Of a DNA stretch of 64,000 nucleotides, positions 62,623 through 64,000 are shown piece after piece. The number at the start of each line of letters is the position of its first letter. Positions within the stretch are counted from its first letter, which is position 1. The notes under the pieces were generated by a model. It saw only the letters and a list, made by a program, of their open reading frames with translations, was not told where the DNA came from and searched no databases. The stretch spans positions 558,001-622,000 of the forward strand of contig NZ_JACGLS010000001.1 in assembly GCF_014062345.1 (NCBI RefSeq). Direction: 5' to 3'. The stretch is from Tenacibaculum pelagium. GTDB lineage: Bacteria > Bacteroidota > Bacteroidia > Flavobacteriales > Flavobacteriaceae. The position numbers and the translations under genes were made by a program.

Positions 62623-64000
62623 ATGAAAAGACTAATACTTTTAGCCCTCATAGGAGTTACTATAGTTTCATGTAATAAAGAAAAGCCTGTAAAAGATTAT
62701 TTAATCTTATCTGGTAAAATTGACAACTTCAAAAAAAGAGACATTACTTTAACTGGTTTTAATTTTGACAAAAAAATTAAATTCGATAGAAAAACAGGAT
62801 CATTCAAAGACACTATTAGAATAGATGGTAGTGGTGGATATTACACCTTAAAAGTAAATAAAAAACAAATAAATCTATACCTTTCTGATACGGTAAACAC
62901 TGGTTTAGTTTTCGATTATAAAAAACCAGAGCTTATCAATTTTGAAGGAACAAATGCTAACATCAATAGTTATTTTCTTAAAAAGCAAAAAAGCTGGAAA
63001 AAGCACATAACAAGTGCCAACAAGTTTTTCTCTTTCGAAGAAGAAGAGTTTTTAGATAAATTAGAAGCTTACAAAGATGATTTAACTGAATTATCAATAT
63101 CTAATAATTTACCTACTAACTTTTTAAAAGCTGAAGTTAAAAATATAGATTATGAATACTTAAGAAATATTTCAAACTACGAAAAGTTTCACAGTATCTT
63201 AACTGGAAATAATGATTTTAAAACATCTGAAGATTTTCCTGATGCTTTTGAAAACTTCAATTTTAGTAACGGAGAAGATTATGTAAATTCTTTTTCTTAC
63301 CGTACAATGCTAAATGAGCAATTAGATAGAATTGCTAGAGAAAAAAATAAAGACGGGGAAGATTTTTATCTTACTTACTTAGAAACTATCCAAACAGAAG
63401 TTAACGATACTTTGGCTAAAAATGATTTATTACACAAGAGCGCTGTTAAGAGTATTACTTATACGGATAACTTAAAAGAGTTCTACAATAAATTCAAAGC
63501 ATACTCTACCAATAAAGAGCACAAAGAAGAAATTGCTAAAAGCTATAATGTTTTAAAAACAGTAGCTAAAGGACAACCAGCACCAAAGTTTGTTGATTTT
63601 GAAAATTATAACGGAGGTACTACTTCATTAGATGATTTATTAAACAAAGGAAAGTACTTATACATTGATGTATGGGCTACATGGTGTGGTTTCTGTAAAA
63701 AAGAAATTCCTTTATTAAAAAGATTAGAAGAGGAATATCACGGAAAAAACATTGAGTTTGTAAGTATTAGTGTTGATGATAAAAATCAACATGATAAATG
63801 GAAACAAACGATTATAGATAGAGAAATGACCGGAATCCAATTATTTAGTGGTAAAAAGCAAGCTGAGTTAGAATGGGCTCAGAAATTCTTAATAAAAGGA
63901 TTACCTAAGTTTATCATTATCGATCCTCAAGGAAATATTGTAAATCCTAATGCACCTGCTCCATCTCAAGGAGAAAGATTAATTAGTATTTTTGATGAAT
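62623..64000 (+). CDS. Thioredoxin-fold lipoprotein, TlpA/ResA type (partial)
   Basis: Frame open to the right edge, giving 459 codons of an exported disulphide reductase. N-terminal lipobox IVSC (residues 14-17), then a DUF4369-like beta domain (LSGKIDNFKKRDITLTGFNF), a helical middle part and a C-terminal AhpC/TSA domain with active-site motif WATWCGFCKKEIPLL and the cis-proline strand IKGLPKFIIIDPQG. The type reduces or isomerises envelope protein thiols. The stop is outside the window. Confidence 0.85.
   Translation, partial: MKRLILLALIGVTIVSCNKEKPVKDYLILSGKIDNFKKRDITLTGFNFDKKIKFDRKTGSFKDTIRIDGSGGYYTLKVNKKQINLYLSDTVNTGLVFDYKKPELINFEGTNANINSYFLKKQKSWKKHITSANKFFSFEEEEFLDKLEAYKDDLTELSISNNLPTNFLKAEVKNIDYEYLRNISNYEKFHSILTGNNDFKTSEDFPDAFENFNFSNGEDYVNSFSYRTMLNEQLDRIAREKNKDGEDFYLTYLETIQTEVNDTLAKNDLLHKSAVKSITYTDNLKEFYNKFKAYSTNKEHKEEIAKSYNVLKTVAKGQPAPKFVDFENYNGGTTSLDDLLNKGKYLYIDVWATWCGFCKKEIPLLKRLEEEYHGKNIEFVSISVDDKNQHDKWKQTIIDREMTGIQLFSGKKQAELEWAQKFLIKGLPKFIIIDPQGNIVNPNAPAPSQGERLISIFDE

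Noticed and set aside
1..64000. CRISPR array, insertion sequence, prophage
   Set aside because: No regularly spaced repeats, transposase or phage structural genes were seen on either strand.

Overview
The window is an AT-rich stretch of a Bacteroidota chromosome, most likely a marine member of the Flavobacteriaceae (Tenacibaculum-like is my guess, not shown). The signs are flavobacterial housekeeping proteins, TonB-dependent outer-membrane receptors, both bacillithiol genes (bshC, bshB1), and promoters of the Bacteroidota type (TTG, 17-23 bp, TANNTTTG), seen most clearly in front of the tRNA genes. No phage, plasmid, transposase or CRISPR array was seen. yidC runs off the left edge and a thioredoxin-like lipoprotein runs off the right edge.

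Layout. 0-6 kb: end of yidC, an outer-membrane receptor, a Spy-like secreted protein, a small unlisted membrane protein, fumC and guaD. 5.9-7.5 kb: a lone WG-repeat gene between two palindromic elements. 7.5-12.9 kb, minus strand: cysS-yidD-lgt, then an ECF sigma factor / anti-sigma / DUF4097-like protein operon with an ECF-type promoter. 12.9-15.2 kb: meaB, csaA and a second lone gene between two related palindromic elements. 15.2-27.6 kb: PLP enzyme, rlmF, bshC, methyltransferases, BatA-like protein, dihydroorotase-like protein, hydrolase, sterol desaturase, bcp, nth and a second ECF sigma factor with a 47-residue protein behind it. 27.8-34.9 kb: uvrA, then a haem-uptake locus (TonB receptor, DoxX, HmuY) divergent from a DUF6607-like gene. 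34.9-39.2 kb: two unknown genes and a LytS/LytTR two-component pair, with a 21-bp-phased direct repeat upstream that looks like a LytTR operator. 39.3-51.6 kb: housekeeping and transport genes, eight tRNA genes (Met, 3 x Gly, His, Arg, Pro, Ser) and a small AT-rich accessory patch beside the tRNA-Arg gene. 51.6-64 kb: PgpH-like HD protein, thiolase, NlpC/P60 peptidase, TPR protein, gyrA, clpC and the truncated thioredoxin-like gene.

The most unusual signal is the pair of solitary genes (WG-repeat protein; 185-residue membrane protein). Each is enclosed by imperfect palindromes of about 60-140 bp. The first ten bases of each unit are the exact reverse complement of the ten bases that open its 3' palindrome, as in integron gene cassettes, yet no integron integrase is in the window. 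Other notable points are a LytTR operator candidate, an endonuclease III without its iron-sulphur cysteines, a dihydroorotase homologue without its metal ligands, and a GC-rich block shared downstream of the -7 box in all four tRNA promoters.
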